Shown here piece by piece: positions 14,989 to 24,993 of a stretch of DNA of 64,000 bases. This stretch comes from JAGOEY01 sp017997515 (GTDB lineage: Bacteria > Pseudomonadota > Gammaproteobacteria > Burkholderiales > Burkholderiaceae_C). The DNA is taken from NCBI GenBank assembly GCA_026314275.1, contig CP111109.1, positions 2,480,001 to 2,544,000 of the forward strand. Reading direction: 5' to 3'. Each line of letters starts with the position of its first letter. Position 1 is the stretch's first letter. Under the pieces are notes generated by a model. It saw nothing but the letters and a program-made list of their open reading frames with translations, was not told the DNA's origin and searched no databases. Position numbers and translations under genes: made by a program.

Positions 14989-16544
14989 TCAAAAAATTCA
15001 TCGACAAGCTGCTGGGCAAAACCCCGGGCGGTGCCCGTGGCAGCAAGAAGCCTTCTTTCGGCAAACGCGAAGAGGTCAGCGCCGATGTGCATGGCATCAA
15101 CCCCGAGCTGGTGGACCGGCGGGCATCCGACGTGGTGCGCACGCTCAAGCAGGCAGGTTTCGAGGCCTACATCGTGGGCGGCGCGGTGCGCGACCTGCTG
15201 GTGGGTTTGCGCCCCAAAGACTTCGACGTGGCCACCAACGCCACGCCAGAACAGGTCAAAGGCCTGTTCCGCCGTGCGTTCATCATCGGGCGGCGCTTTC
15301 GCATCGTGCACGTGGTGTACGGCCGGGGGCGTGAACATGAAGTGATCGAGGTTTCCACCTTCCGTGCCTACCTCGACAATGCCGCTGCCGAACAGGTGGC
15401 AGGCAACGAAAAAACCAGCAAGAGTGAACTGGCGGGCATGCAGCACGCCGTGGACTCCACTGGCCGCGTGCTGCGCGACAACGTCTGGGGCCCGATGGAA
15501 GAAGACGCCGTGCGCCGCGACTTCACCATCAACGCCATGTACTACGACCCCGAAACGCAGGTGGTGGTGGACTACCACAAGGGTATCCAGGACGCCAAAA
15601 AACGCACGCTGCGCATGATTGGCGACCCGGCGGTGCGTTACCGCGAAGACCCGGTGCGCATCATCCGCGCCGTGCGTTTTGCGGCCAAACTGAGCCCGCT
15701 GGGTTTCACACTCGACACCAAGACCGCCGCACCGCTGGTGCAGTCGCAGACGCTGCTGGCCGATGTGCCGCAAAGCCGCCTGTTTGACGAAATGCTCAAG
15801 CTGCTGCAAACCGGCCACTCCCTCGCCACCATCGAGCAGCTGAAAAAACTGGGCATGGCCACCGGCATCTACCCGCTGCTGGACGTGGTGGTGGAGCGTG
15901 CCGACACCCCGTTTGTCAACGCCGCCCTGGCCGACACCGACCGCCGCGTGGGTGAAGGCAAACCCGTCGCCCCCAGCTTCCTGCTGGCCACCGTGTTGTG
16001 GGCCGACGTGCGTGACGGCTGGGCCCGCCGCAGTGGCCGCCAGGCACCGTTCCCGGCGCTGCAAGACGCCATTGACGACGTGTTTAACCAGCGTATTGGC
16101 GACGTGTCGGGCCGCGGCAAACTCGCCGCCGACATGCGCGAAATCTGGGTCATGCAGCCGCGCTTTGAAAAACGCAGCGGCAGCGCCGCCTGGGGCCTGG
16201 TGGACCAGCCGCGCTTCCGCGCCGCGTTCGACTTCATGCGCCTGCGCGCCGACATTGGTGAGGTCGATGAAGGCCTGGCCGAATGGTGGCAAGAGTTCAG
16301 CACGGCCGATGACATCCGGCGTGAAGACCTGTTGGAGCAGGTGCGTGAAGAGCAAAAATCCCGCCCCCGCAAACCCGTCGTCCATGTGCGTACCCCGGCT
16401 TCAACCGGTGACAGCACGGGTGAACCCCAGGACGAAGCCCCTGCACCGGACGGCACCCCCAGCGCCCCCAAGAAGCGCCGCCGTCGCCGCAAACCGGGCG
16501 CTACAAAAAATGAAGCACCTCCCGCAGGCGGGTCGGACGCCTAA
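14985..16544 (+). CDS. pcnB: Poly(A) polymerase I
   Basis: 519-residue class II nucleotidyltransferase that adds 3' A-tails to RNA and promotes decay. The head domain has YIVGGAVRDLLVGL and PKDFDVATNATPEQV (catalytic Asp pair), then RRFRIVHVVYG and RRDFTINAMYY. The C-terminal tail is basic (KKRRRRRKPG), as in pcnB proteins. The last 14 or so codons coincide with a diverged copy of the dispersed palindromic repeat (16500-16556), suggesting the tail was rewritten by that element. Confidence 0.96.
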   Translation: MIKKFIDKLLGKTPGGARGSKKPSFGKREEVSADVHGINPELVDRRASDVVRTLKQAGFEAYIVGGAVRDLLVGLRPKDFDVATNATPEQVKGLFRRAFIIGRRFRIVHVVYGRGREHEVIEVSTFRAYLDNAAAEQVAGNEKTSKSELAGMQHAVDSTGRVLRDNVWGPMEEDAVRRDFTINAMYYDPETQVVVDYHKGIQDAKKRTLRMIGDPAVRYREDPVRIIRAVRFAAKLSPLGFTLDTKTAAPLVQSQTLLADVPQSRLFDEMLKLLQTGHSLATIEQLKKLGMATGIYPLLDVVVERADTPFVNAALADTDRRVGEGKPVAPSFLLATVLWADVRDGWARRSGRQAPFPALQDAIDDVFNQRIGDVSGRGKLAADMREIWVMQPRFEKRSGSAAWGLVDQPRFRAAFDFMRLRADIGEVDEGLAEWWQEFSTADDIRREDLLEQVREEQKSRPRKPVVHVRTPASTGDSTGEPQDEAPAPDGTPSAPKKRRRRRKPGATKNEAPPAGGSDA

Positions 16545-16556
16545 GGCCGATTTGGC
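16500..16556 (+). repeat. Diverged copy of the dispersed palindromic repeat overlapping the pcnB 3' end
   Basis: GCTAC-aaaaaatg-AAGC core, then a CCCGCAGGCGGG arm and a GCCTAAGGCCGATTT end, following the layout of the other copies but with several changes. Confidence 0.4.
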
Positions 16557-17039
16557 TTGAAAAAACAGCCTGTCAGCGCGTTTGTCGCCCTCGGTGCCAA
16601 CCTGGGCGATGCGCCCGCCACCTTGCGCTGGGCCTTGACCGCCATCGCCGCGCTACCCGGCACCCGGTTGGTGCGCAGTTCCTCGCTGTACCGCACCGCC
16701 CCCGTTGACTCCAGCGGCCCGGACTACATCAACGCCGTGGCGGAAGTGGCCACCACGCTGCATGCGCCTGCATTACTCGCAGCCCTGCAGCAGATTGAGT
16801 TGGCAGGAGGGCGCGAGCGGCCCTACCGCAATGCGCCGCGCACACTCGACCTCGACATCCTGCTGTACGGCGACGCGTCCATCCACAGCACCCACCTGCA
16901 GGTGCCCCATCCGCGTATGGGGGAACGGGCCTTTGTGCTGGTGCCGCTGGCCGAGATTGCGCCTGATCGTGTCAGCCAGGCCCAACGCAGTGCCGTGGCC
17001 GACCAGCGAATTGAGCGGTTCGGCGCGTCGGGTGCTTGA
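16557..17039 (+). CDS. folK: 2-amino-4-hydroxy-6-hydroxymethyldihydropteridine pyrophosphokinase
   Basis: 160 residues. Transfers pyrophosphate from ATP to hydroxymethyl-dihydropterin in folate synthesis. Family motifs: AFVALGANLGD, SSLYRTAPVD, ERPYRNAPRTLDLDILLYGD and HPRMGERAFVLVPLAEI. The start appears to be TTG 16557. The pcnB-folK order is common in beta- and gammaproteobacteria. Confidence 0.95.
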   Translation: MKKQPVSAFVALGANLGDAPATLRWALTAIAALPGTRLVRSSSLYRTAPVDSSGPDYINAVAEVATTLHAPALLAALQQIELAGGRERPYRNAPRTLDLDILLYGDASIHSTHLQVPHPRMGERAFVLVPLAEIAPDRVSQAQRSAVADQRIERFGASGA

Positions 17040-17172
17040 TTTTTATTTCTGCTAGCCCGGATACTTCGCCAGTAAGCCAATGCTTTCTATGTCTGGGGTC
17101 ACGAAAGTGTCGACCGATTGGCGAGCTGCGATGCGGTGCATTTACAGGCGTCAGAACCCTGTGAAAACCCGC

Positions 17173-18220
17173 TCACACCCGAGGCTGCTGCCCTGTTGTT
17201 GGTGAAATATTCGGGTTAGGAGGGATGCTGAAGTTGCAAACCTGCCTGACCCGCATGGAGTTGGCACCAGCAGGCCCTTGCATCAGCAACCGCAGAAATA
17301 TCCAGCGATTCCTGCTTTTGAACGGAGCCTTCAGCAGGTACTGAAGTAAGAGCCCCAAGTACAAGAGGCAATAGGCGAGGAAGCCTCGGTTCTTCCTGAA
17401 AACATGCTGCAACGACAGAAGTGACTCCAGGCGCAGTTCGCGAGACTGCTTGGTGCTGGCGGCTCCGATATGGCGAAAACTCGCTCCTGGGAAAAAAATA
17501 GTCTCATAGCCTGCTTCGCGCAATCGCCAGCAGATGTCCATTTCCTCGTAATACAAAAATAGCGCGGCATCGAAGCCACCACTGACTGCCAGGGCTTCAA
17601 GGCGAAACAACATAAAACTGCCGAAGACAAAATCCACGGGAACTGGCTCGCTGTACTGAGCCCCTGGATCGGGGTGGTTGCGCTTGGAAGTCGCTTTCTC
17701 GAGCCAAGTGCCGATTAACCGAGAGCGCAGGCTGTCGAATCGTGCAAATGACCGAGAGGGCTTTCCGTCCTCACCCAAGTGCTGGGGTGTAACGACTCCC
17801 GCCTTGGGGTGAGCGTCCAGGTAAGCGACCAAAGGCGTGAAGCAGTCTTCTTCGAAAAACGTGTCGCTGTTGACGAAAGCCACGTATTGGCCGGCTGAAT
17901 GATTCAGCCCCAGCATGCAGCCCAGGCCAAAACCCGTGTTGATGCAACTGCGCGCCAAAATGATGCTGGGATGCTGGGATGCTGGGATGCTGGAGTGCCT
18001 TCAGTTGGGCATCCAATGCGTAGTATTGGTCGGGTTCGGAGCGGTTGTCGATGACAACGATTTCGAACAGTCCCTTCAGGGGCGAAGGGTCGAGCACTTT
18101 AAGCAGTGTCGCAACGCAGTGGCCCGTGATCTGCGCCGTATTGAAATGGACGATGACGATGGTCAAGGTCGGCGTGCGGGGTAAATGGGTGTTTGGCAAG
18201 TGCTGAGTGTTGACGGTCAT
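17173..18220 (-). pseudogene. Family 2 glycosyltransferase, frame broken at an 8-bp tandem repeat
   Basis: Two overlapping frames together make one GT2-type protein. The first (from ATG 18220) supplies TLTIVIVHFNT and the DNRSEPDQYY region; the second (17958-17173) supplies NTGFGLGCMLGLN, VAFVNSDTFF (DxD-like), the acceptor loop LYYEEMDICWRLREAGY and a hydrophobic C-terminal stretch. The break is at four copies of ATGCTGGG (17963-17994). Five or two copies would restore one frame, giving 351 or 343 residues. Members build polysaccharide or lipopolysaccharide. Whether this is phase variation or a dead gene cannot be told from one sequence. Confidence 0.82.
17963..17994. repeat. Tandem 8-bp repeat (ATGCTGGG x4) inside the glycosyltransferase gene
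   Basis: Three exact units ATGCTGGG and a fourth ATGCTGGA. The unit is not a multiple of three, so gain or loss by slippage switches the reading frame of the host gene. The present four-copy state is the OFF state by frame arithmetic. Confidence 0.9.
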
Positions 18221-18316
18221 ATTGGATCAGGCGAAATTGGCAGGACACGCCCCTCATGCGCTCTGTATGTGGTCGCACAGGTCATGGAGGGGGTGGGTTT
18301 TGTAGACTTTTTCGCG

Positions 18317-19291
18317 TCAGTCCACCTTCGCGCCAGACGCCTTCACGACTTTTTCGTACTTTTGCAGCTCCTGCTGCATAAACGCGCCGAACTGCGCAGG
18401 TGTGGTGGGCACGGGTTCGGCCAGCAGGTTGGCGAATCGGGTTTTGGCCTCGGGCGCTTTCAGTGCGTCGGTGAAGGCGTGGTTGAGTTTGTCCAGCACG
18501 TCCTTGGGCGTGCCCGCCGGGGCCACCAGCCCCCACCAGGTGTCGATGGCAAACCCCTTGAGGGTGTCGGCCACGGGTGGTGCGTCGGGCAGGGCCGGGC
18601 TGCGCTGGGCGGTGGTCACGGCCAGCGGCACGAGTTTGCCCGCGCGGATGTTGGGCGCGGCGGTGGCGAGGTTGTCGAAGTTGAAGTCCACCTGGCCCGA
18701 CAGCAGCGCCAGCTGCGCCGGGTTGCCGCCGTTGTAGGGAATGTGCACCGCAAAAATGCCCGACTGCGCCTTGAACATTTCCCCGGCCAGGTGCCCGGCG
18801 CTGCCGTTGCCGCCGCTGCCGTAGTTGAGCTTGCCGGGGTTGGCCTTGCCATAGGCGATCAGGTCGGCGACCGAGCGGATGTTCAGGCGTTGTGCGGTCT
18901 CGGCGTTCATCACCAGCACATTGGGCACCCGCACCATCTGGGTGATGGGGGCGAAATCCTTGGCCGCGTTGTAAGGCATCTTGCTGTAGAGCCAGGGGTT
19001 GACCGCGTGGGTGGCCGTGGCGGCAATGCCGATGGTCAGCCCGTCGGGCGCGGCCTTGGCCACGGCGTCGGCACCAATGTTGCCGCCCGCACCGGGTTTG
19101 TTCTCGATGATGACGGTGCCCAGGCTGTCCTTGACCTGTTCGGCCAGGATACGTGCGGTGACGTCGATCGGGCCGCCTGCGCCATACGGCACGACCAACC
19201 GGATTGGGCGGTTTTGCTGCGCTTGCGCCAGCGGGGCGGCGAGCAAAAGGGATGAAACAAGGCTGGTGAGGAGGAGGTGTCTGCGGTTCAT
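18317..19291 (-). CDS. Tripartite tricarboxylate transporter (Bug family) substrate-binding protein
   Basis: 324 residues with a signal peptide (RRHLLLTSLVSSLLL, cleavage after AQA about residue 24). The mature protein opens with RPIRLVVPYGAGGPIDVTAR and has ENKPGAGGNIG, both Bug hallmarks. NYGSGGNGSAGHLAGEMF and HIPYNGGNPAQLALL form the ligand pocket regions. No membrane components are encoded nearby, as is usual for the expanded Bug families of Comamonadaceae and Alcaligenaceae. Ligand unknown. Confidence 0.95.
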   Translation of the reverse strand: MNRRHLLLTSLVSSLLLAAPLAQAQQNRPIRLVVPYGAGGPIDVTARILAEQVKDSLGTVIIENKPGAGGNIGADAVAKAAPDGLTIGIAATATHAVNPWLYSKMPYNAAKDFAPITQMVRVPNVLVMNAETAQRLNIRSVADLIAYGKANPGKLNYGSGGNGSAGHLAGEMFKAQSGIFAVHIPYNGGNPAQLALLSGQVDFNFDNLATAAPNIRAGKLVPLAVTTAQRSPALPDAPPVADTLKGFAIDTWWGLVAPAGTPKDVLDKLNHAFTDALKAPEAKTRFANLLAEPVPTTPAQFGAFMQQELQKYEKVVKASGAKVD

Positions 19292-19365
19292 CTGCGTATT
19301 GTGCAGAAAGCCGCTGGCCGCGTGCAGCCGGGCTATCCCTTGCGCTGCGTCTGGCGCGTCTTTTT

Positions 19366-20022
19366 TTACCGCGCCCCGGCCTGCACCAACAGGGCCGCAA
19401 TCTGGGTGAGCCCGCGTTGCCGGGCGTGCTGCAGGGCGGTCACACCATTCTTGTCGGGCAGGTTCACATTGGCTTTGGCAGCAATCAGCTGCCGGGTGAT
19501 GTCCTGGTACACGGCGGTGTCCTGGCCCAGGATCGCCACCTCCAGCAGGCTGGTCCAGCCCAGGTTGTTCACAAAGTCCACATCCGCCCCGGCCTGGATC
19601 AGCAGGCGCACGGCCTCCGGGTGGCCCTTTTCGCTGGCCGGGATCAGCGCCGTGCCGCCGTAGCGGTTGGTGCTGCGCAGGTCGGCTCCATGCGCGAGTG
19701 TCATTTTCAGAATCTCGGTGCGCCCGTGGGCACCTGCCACCAGATAGGGGCTGTCTTGCTGGTCGTCTTTGGCATTCACATCGGCCCCCGCAGCGATCAG
19801 CGCCTGGGCGACAGCCGGGTGGTTGGCCCAGGTGGCGAGCAGCAGCGGCGTGCGCTGGCGCGCGTCGCGGGTGTCCACCGCTGCACCGCTGCGAAGCTGG
19901 TGCTGCACGCCGGCCAGGTCACCTTGCTCGGCACTGCGCAGCAGCGCGGGGCTGGCGTGGGCGCTGCTGGCCACCAGGGCACACACGGCAAACGCTGCGG
20001 CAAAAAGAGGCTGTGGGTGCAT
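19366..20022 (-). CDS. Secreted/periplasmic ankyrin-repeat protein
   Basis: 218 residues. An N-terminal signal peptide (FAAAFAVCALVASSAHA) is followed by about five ankyrin repeats marked by TPLLLATWANHPAVAQALI, GADVNAKDDQQDSPYLVAG and GGTALIPASEKGHPEAVRL. Such proteins are protein-binding scaffolds in the periplasm. The gene starts 3 bp after the reductase stop at 20026, so it is probably co-transcribed with it. Partner unknown. Confidence 0.88.
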   Translation of the reverse strand: MHPQPLFAAAFAVCALVASSAHASPALLRSAEQGDLAGVQHQLRSGAAVDTRDARQRTPLLLATWANHPAVAQALIAAGADVNAKDDQQDSPYLVAGAHGRTEILKMTLAHGADLRSTNRYGGTALIPASEKGHPEAVRLLIQAGADVDFVNNLGWTSLLEVAILGQDTAVYQDITRQLIAAKANVNLPDKNGVTALQHARQRGLTQIAALLVQAGAR

Positions 20023-20025
20023 GGT

Positions 20026-21063
20026 TCAAGCGCCGTGTTTGTCCGCTTCGGACGTGAAGGCATCGGCAAAAAACTGGTCTTCCGGCAAACCTGCCTGTGC
20101 TGTGTACTGCGTACGCGCCGTGTCCACCACAATCGGCGCGCCGCAGGCATACACCTGGTGGCCCGACATGTCGGGCAGGTCGTCCAGCACGGCCTGGTGC
20201 ACGAAGCCGGTGCGCCCAGTCCAGTTGTCCTCGGGCAGCGCGTTGGAGACCACGGGTACGTACCGCAGGTTGGGCATGTGGGCCACCTTGTCCAGCACCC
20301 AGTCGTGCATGTACAGGTCATCGGGCCGCCGCCCGCCCCAGTACAGCGCGGCCGGGCGGGTGTTGCCGCTGATGTACATCTGCTCGATCAGCGCCTTGAC
20401 GGGCGCAAAACCGGTGCCCGAGGCCAGCAGCACAATGGGTGCGCTGGAGTCGTCGCGCAGGAAGAAGCTGCCAAACGGGCCTTCCACCCGCTGGATTTCC
20501 TTCTCTTTCATCACGCTGAACACATGGTCGGTGAACTTGCCGCCCGGCATGTGGCGGATGTGCAGCTCCAGCCCCGGCGTGGTGGCCTGGGCCGACGGTT
20601 CATTGGCCATCGAATACGCCCGGCGTGAGCCGTCGCGCAGCAAAAACTCGACGTACTGGCCTGCGTGGTAACGGAACACGTCGCTGGCGGGCAACTGCAG
20701 CCGCACCTGCATCACGTCGTGGGACAGTTTGGTGAGCTGTGCCACCCGCACCGGCATTTTCTTGATAGGGAAGGCGCTTTCATCGGTGACGTTGCGCGAC
20801 TCCAGCACCACGTCACTCTGCGGTATGGCGCAGCAGGTTAGCACCAAGCCTGCGGCGGCCTCTTCGGCGGTCAGGGCCTTGTCCTGGTGCGGGCCGTGGA
20901 TGACAGTGCCTTCGAGTTTCCTGCATTTACACGAGCCACAGGCACCGTCCTTGCAGCCATAGGGCAGGCCGACGCCCTGGCGAATACCAGCGACCAGGAT
21001 CGACTCGTCCGGGTTGGCCTGGAAGCTGCGGCCGCTGGGCTGCACGGAGATCTGGAAGCTCAT
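20026..21063 (-). CDS. Ferredoxin-NAD(P)H reductase-like protein (CDP-6-deoxy-delta-3,4-glucoseen reductase type)
   Basis: 345 residues. The N-terminal 2Fe-2S ferredoxin domain carries the cluster motif YGCKDGACGSCKC plus a distal Cys in LVLTCCAIP. A flavin domain with RAYSMANEP follows, then an NAD domain with LLASGTGFAPVKALIEQ. This arrangement occurs in AscD/RfbI-type reductases and in oxygenase reductases. ATG 21063 gives the normal ferredoxin start MSFQISVQPSG; longer in-frame starts are unlikely. No 3,6-dideoxyhexose genes are nearby, so the sugar role is doubtful. Confidence 0.88.
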   Translation of the reverse strand: MSFQISVQPSGRSFQANPDESILVAGIRQGVGLPYGCKDGACGSCKCRKLEGTVIHGPHQDKALTAEEAAAGLVLTCCAIPQSDVVLESRNVTDESAFPIKKMPVRVAQLTKLSHDVMQVRLQLPASDVFRYHAGQYVEFLLRDGSRRAYSMANEPSAQATTPGLELHIRHMPGGKFTDHVFSVMKEKEIQRVEGPFGSFFLRDDSSAPIVLLASGTGFAPVKALIEQMYISGNTRPAALYWGGRRPDDLYMHDWVLDKVAHMPNLRYVPVVSNALPEDNWTGRTGFVHQAVLDDLPDMSGHQVYACGAPIVVDTARTQYTAQAGLPEDQFFADAFTSEADKHGA

Positions 21064-21125
21064 CTTGTCTGTATCCTTGGGCAATCTCATCGTTCTGGCC
21101 CCGTACTCCGGGGCAACCCCCAATT

Positions 21126-22061
21126 TTGCCCTCAAACCAAAACCCCCTTGGCGCACTGCCCGCACGCTTTCGGCGTGAACGGGTGCTCGTCGTCGGCTGT
21201 GGTGATGTGGGCCTGCGGGTCGCACAGGCGCTGGGCAGCGGCAGCGGCGGAGCCCGCCTGCTGGCGCTGACCTCGTCGCCCGAGCGTGCACCTGCGCTGC
21301 GCCGCCACGGCCTCACACCGCTGCTGGGCAACCTGGACGTGCCCGCCAGCCTGCGCCGCCTGTCCGGCATCGCAACCCGTGTCGTGCACCTGGCGCCCCC
21401 ACCCGGTGAAGGCCAGGTGCAGTGGTGGCGTGACCCGCGCACCCAGGCGCTGCTGCGGGCGCTGCGCCTGCGTACGGCACCTGCATCGCTGGTGTACGGC
21501 TCGACCAGCGGCGTCTATGGCGACTGCGCCGGGGCCTTGGTGAACGAGGTGCGCGCCACCCGCGCCAGCACACCCCGCGCGCAGCGCCGGGTGGACGCTG
21601 AAACCCTGGTGCGCCACTTTGGCCGTGGCGGTGTGCGCAGCAGCATCCTGCGTATTCCCGGCATCTACGCCCCCGACCGCGAGGGCGGCACCCCGCGTGC
21701 GCGCCTGCTCAAGGGCACCCCCGTGCTGGCCGCGGCGGACGACGTGTTCACCAACCACATCCACGCCGACGATCTGGCGCGTGCCTGTGTGGCGGCGCTG
21801 TGGCGCGGCCAGCCCCAGCGTATCTACAACGTGAACGACGACACCGCGCTGCGCATGGGCGACTACTTCGACCTGGCTGCCGACCTGTACGGCCTGCCAC
21901 GCCCACCCCGGCTGGCGCGCGACGTGGCCAACGACCAGATGCCGCTGGGGCTGCTGAGTTTTATGGGGGAGTCGCGCCGGATGGACAACACGCGCCTGAA
22001 ACAGGAGTTGCGCGTGCATTTGGAGTACCCGACGGTGGCTACGGGTTTGCTATCAAAATAG
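21126..22061 (+). CDS. NAD(P)-dependent epimerase/SDR-like protein
   Basis: About 311 residues. RVLVVGCGDVGLRVAQAL is a Rossmann dinucleotide-binding motif; LVYGSTSGVYGD holds the SDR serine/tyrosine region; a C-terminal FTNHIHADDLARACV follows the extended-SDR pattern. It resembles YeeZ-type proteins of unknown substrate. The start is uncertain: TTG 21126 opens the frame and GTG codons further in are possible. The last codons and stop fall in a palindromic repeat that begins at 22049. Confidence 0.82.
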   Translation: MPSNQNPLGALPARFRRERVLVVGCGDVGLRVAQALGSGSGGARLLALTSSPERAPALRRHGLTPLLGNLDVPASLRRLSGIATRVVHLAPPPGEGQVQWWRDPRTQALLRALRLRTAPASLVYGSTSGVYGDCAGALVNEVRATRASTPRAQRRVDAETLVRHFGRGGVRSSILRIPGIYAPDREGGTPRARLLKGTPVLAAADDVFTNHIHADDLARACVAALWRGQPQRIYNVNDDTALRMGDYFDLAADLYGLPRPPRLARDVANDQMPLGLLSFMGESRRMDNTRLKQELRVHLEYPTVATGLLSK

Positions 22062-22102
22062 AAGCTTTATGCGCTTATGGGTTTTGCGCTAGAGGCTGAT
22101 TC
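22049..22102 (+). repeat. Dispersed palindromic repeat
   Basis: GCTATCAAAATAGAAGC core, then a TGCGCTTAT arm and GCGCTAGAGGCTGATT. It supplies the stop codon of the upstream epimerase gene. Confidence 0.75.
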
Positions 22103-22127
22103 GGCTTGAGAAATTGAGGGTGTGGCG

Positions 22128-22235
22128 GGATCAGGCCGCTGTGGCGCGCTGCGCCGTTCATGTCCCCCAACACCAGCCTTCGGCTGGTGTCTCCTCCTTG
22201 ACTTCGCGGCGCAGCGCGCCACAGCGGCCTGATCC
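22128..22235. repeat. 108-bp inverted repeat with 28-bp perfect arms and an inner hairpin
   Basis: Arms 22128-22155 and 22208-22235 are perfect reverse complements (beginning GGATCAGGCCGCTGTGGCGC). The 52-nt spacer holds a second hairpin CACCAGCC-TTC-GGCTGGTG (22171-22189). It lies between two convergent genes. It could be a bidirectional terminator or a small non-autonomous element; no T run follows and no clear target duplication is visible. Confidence 0.9.
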
Positions 22236-22278
22236 TGGAGGCGTTGCGTGTGTGCAAACGCATTGAAGGGTGGCGCGG

Positions 22279-23529
22279 TCAGCCCACCACGCCCTGCGCC
22301 CGCAGCGCGGCAATAGCGGCTGTATCCAAGCCCATTTCTGCCAGCACCTCTTCCGTGTGCTGCCCCAGCGCAGGCGGGGCGCGGCGCAGCACGGGCGGGT
22401 TGCCCACCAGGCGCAGCGGGCTGGCCACGCCGGTGATGGCAGTGATGCCGTCGCCCGCGTCACGCGGCTGCGCCACGGCCAGGCCACGCGCCACCACCTG
22501 CGGGTCGGCAAAGGCCTGGCCGATGGTGTTGATGGGGCCGCAGGGCACGGCCTTGTCTTCGAGCAACTGCACCCAGTCGGCGGTGCTGCGGGTGCGGGTG
22601 ACGGCCTCCATGGCGGGGATCAGCGCCGCCCGGTTGTGCACCCGCAGGGTGTTGCTGGCAAAACGTGTGTCCTGGGCCCATTCGGGGTGGTCTGCCGCGT
22701 CGCAGAAACGTTTGAACTGCCCGTCGTTGCCAATGGCCAGCAGCATGGTGCCGTCTGCCGTGGGGAAGTCCTGGTAGGGCGCAAGGCTGGGGTGGCTGTT
22801 GCCCTGGCGCTGCGGCACGTTGCCGGTGTTCAGGAAGCCGGACGCCTGGTTGGCGAGGATGGCCATACCCACGTCGAGCAAAGCCATGTCGATGTGCTGG
22901 CCCACTCCCGTCTGGTGGCGCACGTTGAGAGCGGCGAGGATGGCGGTGGACGCATACACACCCGTGAACAGGTCGGTCAGCGCCACACCCACCCGCAGCG
23001 GGCCGCCGCCGGGCTCACCGTCGGCGCGGCCGGTGATGCTCATCATGCCGCTCATGGCCTGGATCATCAGGTCGTACCCGGCGCGTTCGGCATACGGCCC
23101 GTCCTGGCCGAAGCCGGTGACGGAGCAGTAGATCAGGCGTGGGTTCAGCGCCCGCAGGCTGGTGTGGTCCAGCCCGTACTGCTGCAGCCCGCCGACCTTG
23201 AAGTTTTCCACCACGATGTCGACCTCTGCCGCCATCTGGCGGATCAGCTGCTGGCCTTCGGGCGTGGCCATGTCGATGGTGACCGAACGTTTGTTGCGGT
23301 TGCAGGCGGTGAAATAACTCGCCTGCGTGGTGTCCTGGCCGTCGGCGTCTTTCAGGAACGGGGGCCCCCAGTGGCGCGTGTCGTCACCCGCGCCGGGGCG
23401 TTCCACCTTGACCACATCCGCGCCCAGGTCGGCCAGGATCTGGGTGCACCACGGGCCGGCCAGCACACGGGACAGGTCGAGCACTTTGATTCCGTCGAGG
23501 GCGGCGGCCGGGGTGGTGGTCTGGGGCAT
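22279..23529 (-). CDS. CaiB/BaiF family CoA-transferase, probably glutarate CoA-transferase
   Basis: 416-residue family III CoA-transferase. The N-terminal GIKVLDLSRVLAGPWCTQIL and DVVKVERPGAGDDTR are family signatures. NRNKRSVTIDMATPEGQQL and the downstream YDLMIQAMSGMM region with its catalytic-type Asp are also present. It is downstream of the glutaryl-CoA dehydrogenase gene, which points to activation of glutarate (SUGCT/GcdG-like). Substrate assignment rests on context. Confidence 0.88.
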   Translation of the reverse strand: MPQTTTPAAALDGIKVLDLSRVLAGPWCTQILADLGADVVKVERPGAGDDTRHWGPPFLKDADGQDTTQASYFTACNRNKRSVTIDMATPEGQQLIRQMAAEVDIVVENFKVGGLQQYGLDHTSLRALNPRLIYCSVTGFGQDGPYAERAGYDLMIQAMSGMMSITGRADGEPGGGPLRVGVALTDLFTGVYASTAILAALNVRHQTGVGQHIDMALLDVGMAILANQASGFLNTGNVPQRQGNSHPSLAPYQDFPTADGTMLLAIGNDGQFKRFCDAADHPEWAQDTRFASNTLRVHNRAALIPAMEAVTRTRSTADWVQLLEDKAVPCGPINTIGQAFADPQVVARGLAVAQPRDAGDGITAITGVASPLRLVGNPPVLRRAPPALGQHTEEVLAEMGLDTAAIAALRAQGVVG

Positions 23530-23539
23530 GGTTTTTAAA

Positions 23540-23596
23540 GCAAAAAAGGCCGCAAGCGCACGATTGACGTGCGAATGAAGCTATTGTTTTAGGAGC
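23540..23596 (-). repeat. Dispersed palindromic repeat
   Basis: On the minus strand: GCTCCTAAAACAATAGC core, then ATTCGCACG / CGTGCGCTTGCGGCC arm. It lies between gcdH and the CoA-transferase gene, possibly in their joint mRNA. Confidence 0.65.
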
Positions 23597-23608
23597 AAGG
23601 CGGGCAGA

Positions 23609-24811
<1,203 letters not shown>

Positions 24812-24961
24812 GGTGGAGTCTCCTGGCAAGTCGGTGAAAAGGGGTGGTAGATGGGGTGAATGGCCGCCATCGTAGCCCCGCAGTGCCAGGTGGGCAATCG
24901 ATGATTTCACATCAAGATATGAAAAAATGGAACTCCAAAGGCAAATATCGGCAAAATGAGC

Positions 24962-24983
24962 CAATTCATGGGCTTTTGAATTG
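24962..24983. promoter_or_regulatory. Candidate LysR-regulator operator
   Basis: CAATTC-N10-GAATTG inverted repeat in the gcdH/LysR divergent intergenic region, ending 11 bp before the regulator start codon. The spacing is compatible with a LysR-type dyad. Function is inferred. Confidence 0.4.
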
Positions 24984-24993
24984 CTGAATCCGC

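Noticed and set aside
14856..16385. 509-codon minus-strand frame
   Set aside because: Antisense shadow of pcnB with no recognisable motif.
18185..19255. 356-codon plus-strand frame
   Set aside because: Antisense to the Bug receptor, which has a signal peptide and family motifs; the frame is His/Gly-rich shadow.
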